Positions 36,245 through 45,672 of a stretch of DNA of 63,708 nucleotides are shown in pieces. Source of the DNA: Candidatus Methylomirabilota bacterium (GTDB taxonomy: Bacteria > Methylomirabilota > Methylomirabilia > Methylomirabilales > Methylomirabilaceae). The stretch's first letter is position 1. Every line of letters begins with the position of its first letter. A model generated the notes under the pieces. It saw only the letters and a list, made by a program, of their open reading frames with translations, ran no database searches and had not been told where the DNA came from. A program made the translations under genes and the position numbers. The stretch covers positions 1-63,708 of the forward strand of contig JAGWQH010000042.1 in assembly GCA_028870115.1 (NCBI GenBank), in the 5' to 3' direction.

Positions 36245-37015
36245 TTATTGCAGAACGAAATGAGCCCTCCGATTCCATTTCCAGGCCGACTCGTCGTGGC
36301 CTTGAGCGAAGGGCCGCTCCTTCCCATAGCTGATGACCGTGATCCTCTTGGCGCTGATCCCGGCAGCTACGAGGTAGTTCTTTATCGACGCTGCGCGTCG
36401 CTGGCCGAGCCCTTGGTTGTACTCTACGGTTCCGCGTTCATCGCAGTGGCCCTCGATGATAATCGAGGCCGTCGGATTCGCCTTCAACCATAGAACGTTC
36501 TCGGCGAGGCTCTTTTTCATGTCCGCCCGAATCGATGATCGGTCAAAGTCGAAGAAAATGTCCTGCAGAGGCGATGCCTTTTCTTCTGCTGCTCCTGCCG
36601 CCTGAGCGGTCTCCGGCTGTGGCGTCACCGGAGGCGGGACTACTTCAGCCGCCTTTTCTTCTGCTGCTGCTCCTACCGGCGGAGCAGCTTCAGCCTCTGG
36701 GGCGGCAGCCATTTTTTCCCTCAGCGCGACAAAAGCGGCCTGACACTTACCACGTATGCGGGCGTCAGGATCGGCCAATGGATAGAACTCAGTGGCCTCA
36801 TGGGTAAACCAATCCAGGCAGGCTTCTGCCGCAGCGTATTCCTTGGGCGCGCGCATCTCGGCGCCCGCGGCCTTTGTTTCGGCGAGGGCGGTCCTCATAC
36901 TCTCATACTCTGGGCGATAGGAAGCGGTGGTCGCACACCCTGCAATCGTCAGAGCCACCGATCCAGCGACAAGCGCAAGTCGGATTACCCGGCCCCTCTT
37001 CGGACTCCCGTTCAT
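36245..37015 (-). CDS. pal: Peptidoglycan-associated lipoprotein with N-terminal extension
   Basis: 256 residues. Lipobox IAGC, a helical segment (~30-100) resembling the DUF4398 lipoproteins, a Pro/Ala/Glu-rich linker, and a C-terminal OmpA domain (IFFDFDRSSIRADMKKSL, EGHCDERGTVEYNQGLGQRRA, ISYGKERP). It anchors the outer membrane to peptidoglycan as part of the Tol-Pal system. The extension makes it longer than typical Pal (about 170). It follows the DUF4398 lipoprotein gene; tolQRAB are not here. Confidence 0.92.
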   Translation of the reverse strand: MNGSPKRGRVIRLALVAGSVALTIAGCATTASYRPEYESMRTALAETKAAGAEMRAPKEYAAAEACLDWFTHEATEFYPLADPDARIRGKCQAAFVALREKMAAAPEAEAAPPVGAAAEEKAAEVVPPPVTPQPETAQAAGAAEEKASPLQDIFFDFDRSSIRADMKKSLAENVLWLKANPTASIIIEGHCDERGTVEYNQGLGQRRAASIKNYLVAAGISAKRITVISYGKERPFAQGHDESAWKWNRRAHFVLQ

Positions 37016-37062
37016 CTTCGAGATCCCTCCCTTTGAGGCGCTGTCAGCTTATAGCTGCCAGC

Positions 37063-37419
37063 TCATTTTCCGTGCTGCGCGATCGTCTTGGCTTGCTCTG
37101 CGGCCTTCCTGGCGATCTCAGCCGTCGTCTCCGCCGCCGCGAAGTCGCGGTCCGACAGCTCATCCTCAGCCAGGAGGATATACTCCCTCGCTTTCGCCAT
37201 CGGGTACCGAGCTGCACCAACGTTCGCCGCACCCGCGGCCTGAGCCTCGGCCATGGCCGCTTTGGCTGCCCTCACCGCAGCAGGCGCCGTCCGCTCCCCG
37301 GTAACCCAATCGTAGGATTCCGGCCTGAGATGCACTCTTGAGCAGCCCCAGAGTAGCGCCCCCACACTGATCAGGGCGAGTGTGAGGAGCTGTCGAGCAG
37401 CCCCACCGCTGGTTCTCAT
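37063..37419 (-). CDS. DUF4398-like lipoprotein
   Basis: 118 residues. Signal peptide with lipobox LLWGCS, then an Ala-rich helical repeat region (APAAVRAAKAAMAEAQAAGA, YPMAKAREYILLAEDELSDR). This domain often sits next to OmpA/Pal proteins. ATG 37419 has AGGAGGGA upstream. Probably first gene of a two-gene unit with pal, which carries a similar segment. Confidence 0.8.
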   Translation of the reverse strand: MRTSGGAARQLLTLALISVGALLWGCSRVHLRPESYDWVTGERTAPAAVRAAKAAMAEAQAAGAANVGAARYPMAKAREYILLAEDELSDRDFAAAETTAEIARKAAEQAKTIAQHGK

Positions 37420-37503
37420 CGCGTCCCTCCTGTACAATCAACTGATAGTTAACAGCTTTCCCTTAGAGACCAGACTCCTGCCCGCCGATTCATCTTACTC
37501 GCT

Positions 37504-37533
37504 GAATTTATCACACTCTGTTGTCTCTCGTCA
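37504..37533 (-). promoter_or_regulatory. Promoter of DUF4398 lipoprotein-pal
   Basis: On the minus strand TTGACG (37533-37528), 18-bp spacer, TAAATT (37509-37504); about 85 bp before the lipoprotein start. Confidence 0.5.
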
Positions 37534-37564
37534 AAGGCGACCCTCGCCTCTTCGATCGGTGGGG

Positions 37565-39010
37565 CTAGCGAACGGTATACTGCTCAAGATGTTGATGGGC
37601 GCGGACGTGGCGGGCCGGAGGGAGGTGGGTGAGAAGCGCCGCAAAAGCCAGGGCAGCGATGACAAGGATCCACTCCAGCCGCATGAACTGGCGCAGGCGA
37701 CGGCGAATCGCCGATGCCTGGTCGCTCCCTGTCCCTACGAGCCACGCGCTGCCCAGCCGCCCGATCATTTTTACCAGTAGTCGGTTACGCGCTTCAACAG
37801 GGGCTCGCAGGAGCGGTAAGAGGTAATACCGGTTTACGGCAGCCAGCGCTAATGCCAGCCCCACCAGAAAGAGTTTTGCAAGTAGGGTCAACCCATAGGA
37901 GGTCGCGACAAGGAGTTGCAGCGACCCCACCTGCAACCACGCGTTAAAGAGCCCTGCTACGAACAGGGTGAACACGCAGTAGGCTGCCATCCTCGAGAAA
38001 GGGCGGCCGATCGCTGTGAGTCCACGCGCCACCTCGTCCGTGCCAGAGGGAACGGCAACGTGCTGGAGCACGAATCCGAACGTAAAGAGGCCGCCGATCC
38101 AGATGCCGACCGCAACCAAGTGAATCCAGTCGATGAGGACAGGCATCGTCAGGTCTCCCCATTCCCCGGCCTGTCCCGACAGGCTTGTTGTCAACGCGAT
38201 AATCGCGGCCGCAGCAAGAGGGAGCACAATGGCCCGTTGGCGCTGCGGCGCAGTCGTCTGCCCCAGCCCCCATACAAGGCCCAGGAGCCCAACAAACCCG
38301 AGTCGGATGAGCCAGACGACGCCAAAGTGGGTCTGTAGAAGCACGACCGGGAGGGTGACGTGTAGCTCGGCAAGGCGCCCGCCGCTCATCATCTGCGTTC
38401 TCAGGATAAGTTCGCCGATACTCGTCAGCGCCACAAGTATGATCGAACTCAGCTCCAGTCGCCGAAGCGGCTGCTCAACCGTCCCAAATCCTTCAGGCGG
38501 GAGCACAACTGATCGAACAACGAGCAAGCGAAACGCCAGCGTGCCAATCAGCATCGAGAGGCCGATGAAGCTGAGCCAGCGGACAAAGAGCTGCGGAGGC
38601 GTAGCGGGGACGCTGGTGGCCAGAGGCCGCTCGGACAGGCCGGGACCGATGGTGAACGAAAGATCGCCTTCGGTGCGGTGACTGTCGTGAGCGACAACGT
38701 TCCACAAGATATGGTATTGCCCTGAGGGCAGGGGCGGAAGAGACGCCTCCAGGACGGTGTGGTCGGCAGGATTCACCCCTCCGTCCCCCTTGTCAACCTG
38801 CTGATAGCGAGCATCGACCACCTTGATCGTACTGAAGACGGGCTCCAGCGCTCCATCAAACCACAGTCTCGCGCGCGGGAGCGGCGTCTGGGGCGTCCAC
38901 CCTACCTGCGGCTCCGAGTGATCGGGGAAAGCGTGGCCCCACGCGGAGGCGGCCGTAAAGAGCAGCAGGCCGGCTGTCAGCAGGGCGGGCCATTGTAATA
39001 ATCTGTTCAT
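37565..39010 (-). CDS. CopC-CopD fusion, copper transport/resistance
   Basis: 481 residues. Signal peptide, then a CopC beta-barrel starting at the mature N-terminus HAFPDHSEPQVG and ending with the copper-site stretch HDSHRTEGDLSFTI (~115). From ~140 a CopD membrane domain with about eight helices follows (RWLSFIGLSMLIGTLAFRLL, DWIHLVAVGIWIGGLFTFGF). Such fusions move copper across the inner membrane. It is followed upstream by an RND efflux pair, pointing to a copper/heavy-metal handling locus. Confidence 0.9.
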   Translation of the reverse strand: MNRLLQWPALLTAGLLLFTAASAWGHAFPDHSEPQVGWTPQTPLPRARLWFDGALEPVFSTIKVVDARYQQVDKGDGGVNPADHTVLEASLPPLPSGQYHILWNVVAHDSHRTEGDLSFTIGPGLSERPLATSVPATPPQLFVRWLSFIGLSMLIGTLAFRLLVVRSVVLPPEGFGTVEQPLRRLELSSIILVALTSIGELILRTQMMSGGRLAELHVTLPVVLLQTHFGVVWLIRLGFVGLLGLVWGLGQTTAPQRQRAIVLPLAAAAIIALTTSLSGQAGEWGDLTMPVLIDWIHLVAVGIWIGGLFTFGFVLQHVAVPSGTDEVARGLTAIGRPFSRMAAYCVFTLFVAGLFNAWLQVGSLQLLVATSYGLTLLAKLFLVGLALALAAVNRYYLLPLLRAPVEARNRLLVKMIGRLGSAWLVGTGSDQASAIRRRLRQFMRLEWILVIAALAFAALLTHLPPARHVRAHQHLEQYTVR

Positions 39011-39077
39011 CCCAGTACTCTCTACACGTCCGGCGTACCGATGGGCATGAGAGCAGGTGGGGGGACCTTCTGCAATG

Positions 39078-42000
39078 TCATTGCACGGTTCGCTCTGAGT
39101 TCACTGTCGGAACATCCGAAGACGGTGCACCCGGCCGAAACGGATCGCCACGCTCCAGAGCCAACTGGTGCCGGAAGATCTCCTCCCGCTCCCAGCCGAA
39201 CTGCATGAACAGGGTCGGCACCACGATCATGTTCAGGAGGGTTGAGGTGAAGAGGCCTCCCAGGATAACCTGGGCCAGTGGCCGCTCCAGCTCTTTCCCG
39301 GTCGCCTCGCCGAACAACAGAGGGAGCAAGCCCAACGCGGCCGCGGCCGCCGTCATCAGGACCGGCGCCAGCCGGTCCTTCGACCCCTGGATAATGGCTT
39401 CCTCCTTCGAGACGCCTTCAGCCCGAAGCCGCCGGTAGTGGCTGACCAGGATGATCCCGTTTCGAGATGCGATTCCAAATACACTGATAAACCCGATCAG
39501 CGAGGGGACGCTCGTCACCATCCCCGTAACCAGGATGGCCGCCACGCCACCGATCAGGGCCAAGGGGAGATTGGCCATGACAAGGAGGGCAGCGCGGGTC
39601 GAGTTGAAGGCTTTGTACAGCATCAGGAAAATCCCGATCACCGCAAGCCCGCCATACACCATCAGGATCCTCGTCGCCTCCCGCTCACTTTCAAACTGCC
39701 CGCCATACTCGATGAAGTAGCCGGCGGGAAGCTGCACCTCCCTGGCGATCCTGTCTTGGACCTCACGGATCACGCTGATAAGGTCCCGGTCCGCCACGTT
39801 CGCCTGAACAACGATCCGCCGCTGCAACCGCTCCCGATTGATCATAAAGGGGCTGTTCACGATCCGAAGGTCAGCCACCAGCCGAAGCGGGATCTTTCGC
39901 CCTTGTGGCGCATCGATCAAGAGGTTTCGCATGGAGACGCGGTCCTTGCGGGAGGTCTCGTCAAACCAGACAAACAGGTCAAACGCTCGCTGCCCTTCAA
40001 CAACCCGAGAGACCGATCGTCCGCCGAAGGCCACTTCGGTCGTCTCAAGGATGTCGCCCACGTCCAGGCCGAGACGGGAGGCCTCTTCCCGATCGACCGT
40101 GATCCGCATCCCTGGAACATTAATGAGGGGCTCGAGCAGCAGATCCGTGACCCCATTGATGTCCCTCATGATCTGTTCGACCTGCTGCCCTTTCGCGCGG
40201 AGCACGGCCAGGTCTGGTCCGTAGAGCTTGATGGCAATCTGGGCCCGGATGCCCGAGAGGACCTCGTCCAGCCGGTGGGAGATGAACTGACCAAGCACGG
40301 TGGCGACACCGGGGACCTTTTCCAGATGCTCGCGGATGGCACGGAGTAGCAGTTCCGGATCGCGCGCGCTGTATCGAATCGCGATATCGAATTCACTCAC
40401 GTTCGGCGGGAGCGCCTCCTCATCCAGTTCCGCCCGACCCGCCCGCTGGGAGACGGAGATGACCTCGGGATGCTGCTTCAAGATCCCGACAATCCGCTCC
40501 CCCACCCGCATCGACTCCGCAAGCGAGACCCCCGGTAGCATCGTCATCTGCAGGATGAAGTTGCCTTCGCGGAACTCGGGGAGGAAGGAGCGGCCGAAGA
40601 ACGGGGCCACAGCCAGGCTGGCGGCTATCAGGACTATGCAGGCGGCCATCACCCACCGGGGGCGGCGCAACGCTCGGCGCAGGAGCGCTTCATAGGCCCG
40701 CTTTATGCCTCTGACCGTCAGGCTCTCCTGTTCCGGTTGGGCTTTCCCACCACGGATCAGCAGCATGGCGGCCAAGGCCGGGACCAACGTCACCGCGACC
40801 AGGAGAGAGGCGAGGATCGCGAAGGTGTACGCGAACCCAAGCGGCGTAAAGATCCGCCCCTCCACCCCGCCAAGCAGAAAGATCGGCATGAAGACGATCA
40901 GGACGATCCAGGTGGCGTGGACCACGGCATGCCGGATCTCTACCGACGCCTCGTAAATCACCTTCAGGGGGGGATCGGGACGGGCCTTCTCTGACTCTCG
41001 TCTGAGCCGGCGGATGATATTCTCGACGTCCACGATCGCGTCGTCCACGACCTCGCCGATGGCAATGGCCAGTCCCCCCAGGGTCATAGCGTTAATACCG
41101 ATCCCGAACACCTTGAGCAGCAGCACACCGAAGATCAGTGAGGTCGGCAGCGCCGTCAAGGTAATGAGCGACGCCCGGACATTGAAGAGAAAGAAGATGA
41201 CGACGATGCTGACGACCACCACCCCTTCCAGGATAGCCTGGCGCAGGTTGGAAATCGAGGACTCGATAAAGCTCGCCTGGCGGAAGACCTGCGTATTCAG
41301 CTCGACTCCCGGCGGCAGCGTTTTGCGGATCTCCTTCAGCGTCTGTTCCACCTGATACGTGACCGTCAAGGTATCCGCCCCAAACAGCTTCGAGACCGTT
41401 CCGATCACGGCAGGCCTACCCTCCCACGATGCGTCTCCCCGCTTGAACTCCGGACCGAAGCGGACCGTCGCCACCTGATCCAACCGGATCGGCGTCCCGC
41501 CTCGCTCTGCCACCTTGGTCTGTTGGAGTTCCTGGAGCGACGAGATCCGACCGGCCCCGGTGATCACGTACTCCTGGCCGGGCGTTACCAGAAAGCCTCC
41601 AGGCATACTGACGTTCGCCTTCCTGACAGCATCAAGGATCTCCTTGACGGTCAGGCCGTATTGAAACAGTTTGTCCGAAGACAGCAGCACCTGATACTGC
41701 TTCACCTCGCCGCCGATGGAGACCACTGACGCCACGCCGGGGATCGCCAGCAGCCGATTGCGGATCTCCCAGTCTGAGATCGTCCGAAGCTCCATCAGGG
41801 AGACGCGGTCGCTTGTGAGCGCATATTTGACAAGCCAGCCCACCGCTGACGTGATCGGAAGCATCACAGGACTCTTGGTTCCCGCTGGAAGTCGATCCTG
41901 GACCACCTGAAGGCGTTCGCTCACGAGTTGGCGGGCCGCATAGATGTTGGTCCCCCACTTGAAGACCACAACAACGCTTGACAGCCCGGCGGTTGATTTC

Positions 42001-42251
42001 GACCGGATCACCTCCACCCCAGGCGTTCCATTAATAGCGGACTCAATCGGGACGGTAATGAGGAATTCGACGTCCTGGGGCGGCAGGCTGGGCGCCTCGG
42101 TCTGAATGACGACCTGAGGTGGGGCAAACTCGGGGAAGACATCGACCGTGATCCGGCGTAGCGTGAATACACCCACAATCAGCAGGACCACGAAGGCGAC
42201 CACCACGAGGACGCGATTTGTCAGTGACCGTTCGATGATCCAGGCAAACAT
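39078..42251 (-). CDS. Heavy-metal-type RND efflux pump (CusA/CzcA family)
   Basis: 1057 residues. The first helix VLVVVAFVVLLIVGVFTL, then the porter domain (FPEFAPPQVVIQTEAPSLPPQDVE), TM4 region GGLAIAIGEVVDDAIVDVEN, and the duplicated second half. TM4 carries acidic residues of the proton relay, and the start matches the CusA/CzcA (HME) subfamily. The metal cannot be called from sequence; CopCD next door favours copper. It is 15 bp after the adaptor gene. Confidence 0.9.
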   Translation of the reverse strand: MFAWIIERSLTNRVLVVVAFVVLLIVGVFTLRRITVDVFPEFAPPQVVIQTEAPSLPPQDVEFLITVPIESAINGTPGVEVIRSKSTAGLSSVVVVFKWGTNIYAARQLVSERLQVVQDRLPAGTKSPVMLPITSAVGWLVKYALTSDRVSLMELRTISDWEIRNRLLAIPGVASVVSIGGEVKQYQVLLSSDKLFQYGLTVKEILDAVRKANVSMPGGFLVTPGQEYVITGAGRISSLQELQQTKVAERGGTPIRLDQVATVRFGPEFKRGDASWEGRPAVIGTVSKLFGADTLTVTYQVEQTLKEIRKTLPPGVELNTQVFRQASFIESSISNLRQAILEGVVVVSIVVIFFLFNVRASLITLTALPTSLIFGVLLLKVFGIGINAMTLGGLAIAIGEVVDDAIVDVENIIRRLRRESEKARPDPPLKVIYEASVEIRHAVVHATWIVLIVFMPIFLLGGVEGRIFTPLGFAYTFAILASLLVAVTLVPALAAMLLIRGGKAQPEQESLTVRGIKRAYEALLRRALRRPRWVMAACIVLIAASLAVAPFFGRSFLPEFREGNFILQMTMLPGVSLAESMRVGERIVGILKQHPEVISVSQRAGRAELDEEALPPNVSEFDIAIRYSARDPELLLRAIREHLEKVPGVATVLGQFISHRLDEVLSGIRAQIAIKLYGPDLAVLRAKGQQVEQIMRDINGVTDLLLEPLINVPGMRITVDREEASRLGLDVGDILETTEVAFGGRSVSRVVEGQRAFDLFVWFDETSRKDRVSMRNLLIDAPQGRKIPLRLVADLRIVNSPFMINRERLQRRIVVQANVADRDLISVIREVQDRIAREVQLPAGYFIEYGGQFESEREATRILMVYGGLAVIGIFLMLYKAFNSTRAALLVMANLPLALIGGVAAILVTGMVTSVPSLIGFISVFGIASRNGIILVSHYRRLRAEGVSKEEAIIQGSKDRLAPVLMTAAAAALGLLPLLFGEATGKELERPLAQVILGGLFTSTLLNMIVVPTLFMQFGWEREEIFRHQLALERGDPFRPGAPSSDVPTVNSERTVQ

Positions 42252-42266
42252 CTCACGCTCCGCACA

Positions 42267-43535
42267 TCAATGTGTGTGCCCGCCAAGGGCCGATCCGCCG
42301 CCTTGGGCCGTAAGCCACTTCGTGTAGAGCTGGCGGCTGCCGTCCGTGACAACCCGATCCCCTGCTGTGAGACCTCGCGTAACCTCAGCGAAGCGGTCAT
42401 TCCGGGTTCCCAATCCGAGGTCTGCGCGGAGATACACGCCGCCGCGTTCGACAAAGGTGAACTCCGATCCTTCAGCACTGATAAGAGCCTCAACCGGGAT
42501 AGTGAGGCTTCTGCGCTTCTCGCCGACAATGACGTAGACTTGAGTAAAGAGATCCTGTTTCAGTAACCCCCGGCGATTGATGACCTCTGCCCACACCGGA
42601 ATGGTCCGCTTTATCGGGTTGACCGTCGGACTGATAAAGCTGATCTTCCCCTCGAACACCTCATCCGGATACGCAGCGACAACCACCCGGACCTTCTGTC
42701 CGAGCTTCAGCATCGGCAGGATGTCCTCGAAGGCCTCCCCCTCGACAATCATGATCGAGGCGTCAATAATCCTCATCAACGCCACGTTGGGCTCAATCGC
42801 TTGGCCAATCACGACGTTGCGTTCGACGATCGTCCCACCAATGGGAGCCGGCAAATGCAGCGTGGCGACCGTCTGCTCCTCACGAATCCGCGTGATCGCC
42901 TGCTGAGGCAGGCCGAGAAAGTTCAGTTGGCGCGTCAGGCTCTCGATCTCATTCAGGGTCTCCCGATGTCGGTTCTCGAGGGCCAGCAGTTCCTTCCGGG
43001 CCACAATTTCCCGTTCAACGAGTTGTCGCACTCGCTCCAGATCCAGCTTCGTCAGCGCCAACCTGTTCTCCGCCTGAATCAGGCTTAACTCCAGCCGTTC
43101 CAGCTCCACACTTTTGATGTCCAACAGATCATCGCCGCGCCTGACCCAGGCGCCAAGCGACGCATGAACACTGAGCACGATGCCCGGTACGCGGCTGGTC
43201 ACCTGCGCTAACCGATCGGGATGCGGCTTGACAATCCCATTCAGCTTGCGGACATCCTCAACCGGCCGAAGCTGGACAACCTCGGTCCTGAGGCCGATGT
43301 TCTCGCGCTCTTCCGGAGTCAGTCGGACGCCGATTGGCGCCTCGCCGGGGCCGACCGTCTCCCGACGCTCTTCGTCGTGCGGCGCATGGTCATGCCGATG
43401 TTCTTCCGAACCAGGAGGGTGTGCTACCTTACCCGTCTCGTGCGACGCCGGCGCGGTCTCCTGCTTACCGCAGCCTCCCGCCGCAACGGCGATTGCCAGT
43501 AATGTCGCACTCACGAGTTGCTTTACTTGCACCAT
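42267..43535 (-). CDS. RND periplasmic adaptor lipoprotein (CusB/CzcB-like)
   Basis: 422 residues. Lipobox AAGGC, a His-rich segment (EEHRHDHAPHDEE) at ~45-57 that could bind metal, then barrel-sandwich (GIVLSVHASLGAWVRRGDDLLDI), a helical hairpin and beta-barrel domains (VRVVVAAYPDEVFEGKISFI). It ends with another His motif GGHTH. It links the RND pump to an outer-membrane channel; no channel gene (CusC) is present in the window. Confidence 0.92.
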   Translation of the reverse strand: MVQVKQLVSATLLAIAVAAGGCGKQETAPASHETGKVAHPPGSEEHRHDHAPHDEERRETVGPGEAPIGVRLTPEERENIGLRTEVVQLRPVEDVRKLNGIVKPHPDRLAQVTSRVPGIVLSVHASLGAWVRRGDDLLDIKSVELERLELSLIQAENRLALTKLDLERVRQLVEREIVARKELLALENRHRETLNEIESLTRQLNFLGLPQQAITRIREEQTVATLHLPAPIGGTIVERNVVIGQAIEPNVALMRIIDASIMIVEGEAFEDILPMLKLGQKVRVVVAAYPDEVFEGKISFISPTVNPIKRTIPVWAEVINRRGLLKQDLFTQVYVIVGEKRRSLTIPVEALISAEGSEFTFVERGGVYLRADLGLGTRNDRFAEVTRGLTAGDRVVTDGSRQLYTKWLTAQGGGSALGGHTH

Positions 43536-43664
43536 TGACTACTCACCAACAATGAGATGAAGGAATTTGGGAGGTCGATCCCCTCGCCGGGTAATCGCAC
43601 GGGCAGAAACACGAATCAGCACGGTCGAGGAGATGCCTATAATGCGAGAACGCGGGCGGGGCAA

Positions 43665-44051
43665 TTAAACCTGGTAGACCACGTATAGTATATGCAGCTT
43701 GTTAGAAAAGGAAGGCAAGACGGATCGGGACCCAGTCAGCAAGGCGCTACTCAGTTCACGGTGTCTGACGGCCCAGAACCGTTCACAGAGAGCTGTTGAC
43801 GGAGAAAAACTGTGGAGGCTGAGACCGGCCTTTGCGTCGGCGCCCGTTTCTTGGCCGGTTATTGCCGCATGAAACAGGTGCGCATCGCAAATGGCGGGTG
43901 AGGATGAGCCATGATCGAAGTCAGGCGAGTTAACGCGGTGGTACGCAACAGTGCTGGCCTGGTGGAATAGGCAAAATGGATAGACCCACAACAGGCAGAT
44001 AGCCGCGATGAGAGCTACGGTCGGAGCTGTCGATCCAGATCCCCGTCCCAT
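43665..44051 (-). CDS. Small exported Cys/His-containing protein, unknown
   Basis: 128 residues with an N-terminal hydrophobic helix (TVALIAAICLLWVYPFCLFH), then a stretch with His and Cys (PAICDAHLFHAA). No recognised family. Same strand and 129 bp upstream of the RND adaptor, so it may belong to the metal-efflux unit. Coding evidence is moderate only. Confidence 0.45.
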   Translation of the reverse strand: MGRGSGSTAPTVALIAAICLLWVYPFCLFHQASTVAYHRVNSPDFDHGSSSPAICDAHLFHAAITGQETGADAKAGLSLHSFSPSTALCERFWAVRHRELSSALLTGSRSVLPSFSNKLHILYVVYQV

Positions 44052-44219
44052 TGAGTCATCCCTTTCGCTGTCGAGGACAACTCAATTCTATCACGACCCG
44101 TTTACGCTTTCAATCCAATATGTTCAAAGTCGTGCTGGGCCTGAGCGACTCAGTTTTCGAGCGCAGTGTTTCAGACATCCCCTTATGGCTCTTTCGAATC
44201 TTGTGTGGGTGGAAAAGGT

Positions 44220-44311
44220 CGTCATGCCGGCGAAAGCCGGCATCCAGTGATGTAGAACTTGATTGTGGAACTCGTGTGAGAATCTGGATTCCGGCGTACG
44301 CCGGAATGACG
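44220..44311. repeat. GTCATGCCGGCGAAAGCCGG dispersed repeat
   Basis: Begins CGTCATGCCGGCGAAAGCCG and ends CGTACGCCGGAATGACG: two hairpins at either end of about 90 bp. A widely seen intergenic repeat. A separate fragment cgttcgtgctgagcctgtcc at 44361-44380 resembles another common repeat. The gap 44052-44415 has no gene. Confidence 0.85.
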
Positions 44312-44415
44312 GACAGCAATTAACCCACGTACAATCTGGAAGCCATCCCCTTGATAATCCGTTCGTGCTGAGCCTGTCCAAGTACGATACGGCGTTTACA
44401 GGACAGACCTTTTTG

Positions 44416-45525
44416 TTACACCTTCATGAATTGATTACCATGGCCGACCAGACCGCGGGGTCGAATGACGACTTTGTGCTCCGGATCGCGTACCACGCGG
44501 CCGATCTGCAACGCTTCCCGGCCGTGATGTTTCACGATTTCCACAAAAGGCTCTGCATCCTCCTCAGCGACAACGACACAAAACCCGATCCCCATGTTGA
44601 AGACCTGAAACATCTCGTGATCGGGGATACCGCCTGATTGCTGAATCAGGGAAAATATCGGAGGGATCGGCGGGAGTTGGTCGATCTCATATCCGACCGC
44701 GTGAGATGCGGTGTCCAGTCGCAGGAGGTTCAGCAACCCGTCGCTCGTGATATGGGCGAGTCCTTTGATGGCCAGCGGTCGCTCTAGCGCTTCAACCACC
44801 TCCGGCACGTAGATGATAGTCGGCTCCAGCAACTCTTCCCCAAGCGTCCGCCCAAGCGCCTCGAACTTCGTGTCCACGGTATACTTGTTCTGCGCGAACA
44901 GGACCTGTCGGGCCAGCGTCAGACCATTACTATGGATCCCGCTGCTTCGAATCCCGATAATGACATCGCCGGGAGTCACCGACTTTCCAACGATTATCTT
45001 GTCGAGCGGAACATGCCCGACACACATCCCGACCAGATCGCATCCCCACCCCTCACGCTCGGACGCAAGCATCTCCCTGACCTGGGCGATCTCTCCACCG
45101 CAGATGGCCACCCCTGCGCGACGCGCCCCTTCCTTCAACCCTTGCATGAGCTGATCGATGAGGTCCGGGTTCGCGTGTTGCACCGCGATATAATCCAGAA
45201 ATGCTGTCGGGCGCGCGCCTACACAGAGCACATCGTTCACATTCATGGCCATGCAGTCGATCCCGACCGTGTCGTACTTCTGCATCATCTGCGCAACCAT
45301 GAGCTTCGTGCCTACCCCGTCGGTAGAGAGGGCCAGACCTATCCCGTGACCGATGTCGATGACGTTGGCAAAAAAGCCGATCGGCAGAACCGGCTTCCCG
45401 ACCCCTCGCACGAAGGCAAACGTCTGGCTCACCGTCTCGATCACACGGGACAGCACCTGCTCTTCCCGCTCGACATCGACGCCGGCACCACGATAGCTCG
45501 CTGCGTCCTCTGGATACTTCTGCAT
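44416..45525 (-). CDS. purM: Phosphoribosylformylglycinamidine cyclo-ligase (AIR synthetase)
   Basis: 369 residues. ATP-dependent closure of FGAM to AIR in purine synthesis. Motifs: SYRGAGVDVEREE at the start, LALSTDGVGTKLMVA, AMNVNDVLCVGARP, CGGEIAQ, and GIRSSGIHSNGLTLAR. ATG 45525 (MQKYPEDAASYRGAG) has GGGGACAGAGGAA upstream; an upstream extension is possible but unlike the family. Stands alone with its own promoter. Confidence 0.95.
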   Translation of the reverse strand: MQKYPEDAASYRGAGVDVEREEQVLSRVIETVSQTFAFVRGVGKPVLPIGFFANVIDIGHGIGLALSTDGVGTKLMVAQMMQKYDTVGIDCMAMNVNDVLCVGARPTAFLDYIAVQHANPDLIDQLMQGLKEGARRAGVAICGGEIAQVREMLASEREGWGCDLVGMCVGHVPLDKIIVGKSVTPGDVIIGIRSSGIHSNGLTLARQVLFAQNKYTVDTKFEALGRTLGEELLEPTIIYVPEVVEALERPLAIKGLAHITSDGLLNLLRLDTASHAVGYEIDQLPPIPPIFSLIQQSGGIPDHEMFQVFNMGIGFCVVVAEEDAEPFVEIVKHHGREALQIGRVVRDPEHKVVIRPRGLVGHGNQFMKV

Positions 45526-45616
45526 TTCCTCTGTCCCCTTCTGACGTCGCTGCATTAACCTCAGAATATGTCGGAACGCCGGACAGCGGCACCACGAACC
45601 GACCAAGCGTCAGCCA

Positions 45617-45645
45617 ACAGTAAGAGATTCGCCGGAGCGCGTCAA
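45617..45645 (-). promoter_or_regulatory. purM promoter
   Basis: Minus strand TTGACG (45645-45640), 17-bp spacer, TACTGT (45622-45617), about 90 bp upstream of the purM start. Confidence 0.45.
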
Positions 45646-45672
45646 GCAGGATCGTAGGTTATCCGCCAAGGC

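Noticed and set aside
44416-45606. Longer purM start at 45606
   Set aside because: The 27 additional residues are unlike the family, and ATG 45525 has a ribosome site.
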